This document shows positions 39,065 through 39,575 of a DNA stretch of 39,575 nt, one piece after another. Each line of letters starts with the position of its first letter. Within the stretch, counting starts at the first letter, position 1. Under the pieces are notes generated by a model. The model ran no database searches. It saw only the letters and a program-made list of their open reading frames with translations, and was not told the origin of the DNA. Source of the stretch: Deltaproteobacteria bacterium. Its GTDB lineage: Bacteria > UBA10199 > SPLOWO2-01-44-7. The stretch covers positions 1 to 39,575 of the forward strand of contig JAUSII010000133.1 of assembly GCA_030648035.1 (NCBI GenBank), given 5' to 3'. Both the position numbers and the translations under genes were made by a program.

Positions 39065-39172
39065 ATGAATTTAAAATCAGAAGATGGAAAAATAGGTTAT
39101 GTTCTTGCATGGCTTATCGGCATTCCTATTCCGATATTGATTATCATTTTCCTTTTGCGCGGCTGTAATTGA
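39065..39172 (+). CDS. Small single-TM membrane protein (35 aa)
   Basis: MNLKSEDGKIGYVLAWLIGIPIPILIIIFLLRGCN*; AAAGGGGGG upstream of the ATG. Not in the ORF track because of its length. Confidence 0.6.
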   Translation: MNLKSEDGKIGYVLAWLIGIPIPILIIIFLLRGCN

Positions 39173-39196
39173 TTTTTGGGATTGCAGCAGAGGCGG

Positions 39197-39575
39197 CTAC
39201 AGCACTATTCCACTCGAATTAAACTTGATGATTACTGCACCCCGTCCGGTGTCAGGATGGGCGCCATCCAAATTTCCCGATGTACCTCCTGTCACGAAAA
39301 TATTTCCATCGACAGTAACGGCAACACCATCACCGGAATCCTCACCATTAGTTCCAATTTGTTTAACCCATTGTTTGGCCCCGCTGCTATTGTATTTGGC
39401 CAGGAAGATGTCATACCCTCCTGCATTGGGATGACGATCATCATCTAAATTCCCGTCGGTAATTCCCGTCACGAAAATATTTCCATCGGCAGCAACGGCA
39501 ACACCACCACCGGCATCATACTTATCAGCCCCGATTTGTTTAACCCATTGTTTGGCCCCGCTGCTATTATATTTG
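39197..39575 (-). CDS. SBBP-type beta-propeller repeat protein, C-terminal part, truncated by the window
   Basis: Minus-strand frame open to the window end; repeats KYNSSGAKQWVKQIG...DGNIFVTG occur twice with a 177-bp period. Confidence 0.85.
   Translation of the reverse strand, partial: KYNSSGAKQWVKQIGADKYDAGGGVAVAADGNIFVTGITDGNLDDDRHPNAGGYDIFLAKYNSSGAKQWVKQIGTNGEDSGDGVAVTVDGNIFVTGGTSGNLDGAHPDTGRGAVIIKFNSSGIVL

Noticed and set aside
1-39575. CRISPR arrays, tRNA and rRNA genes, IS transposases
   Set aside because: No spaced direct-repeat array, tRNA-like cloverleaf, rRNA segment or transposase ORF was recognised by eye; a dedicated scan was not possible.

Overview
The window looks like a chromosomal segment from a Gram-negative, deltaproteobacteria-like bacterium (lineage is inference only). 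It is gene-dense, with no rRNA, tRNA or CRISPR recognised. Core genes: recG, glpX, an SRPBCC/COQ10-like gene, squalene-hopene cyclase (shc), an rpoH-like sigma factor, a patatin-like gene, a YyaL/DUF255 gene, polA, hemB, folC, purM, purN and an outer-membrane beta-barrel gene. Accessory content: (i) an AT-richer minus-strand cassette (about 16.86-25.33 kb) between polA and hemB, with a Res-type helicase/nuclease, an AlbA_2/Schlafen-like ATP-binding protein, two small unknown genes (one membrane), a beta-class adenine methyltransferase and another membrane protein; (ii) a seven-gene signalling operon (histidine kinase, two canonical sigma-54 response regulators, a third with a degenerate receiver, STAS, RsbW-like kinase, GAF-SpoIIE phosphatase); (iii) several large uncharacterised proteins, including a 939-aa protein with an EF-hand-like loop, internal repeats and a C-terminal caspase/CHAT-like His/Cys pattern. 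Best leads: two almost identical FliA/sigma-28-like promoter elements (AAGCAACTTTTTT-N8-GCCGATAATA) upstream of two unrelated-looking unknown genes 23.7 kb apart; the caspase-like protein controlled by one of them; the R-M cassette joined by a 4-bp start/stop overlap to polA; and two palindromic repeats that provide the 3' ends and stop codons of purM and hemB. All family calls were made by eye from motifs; no searches were run.
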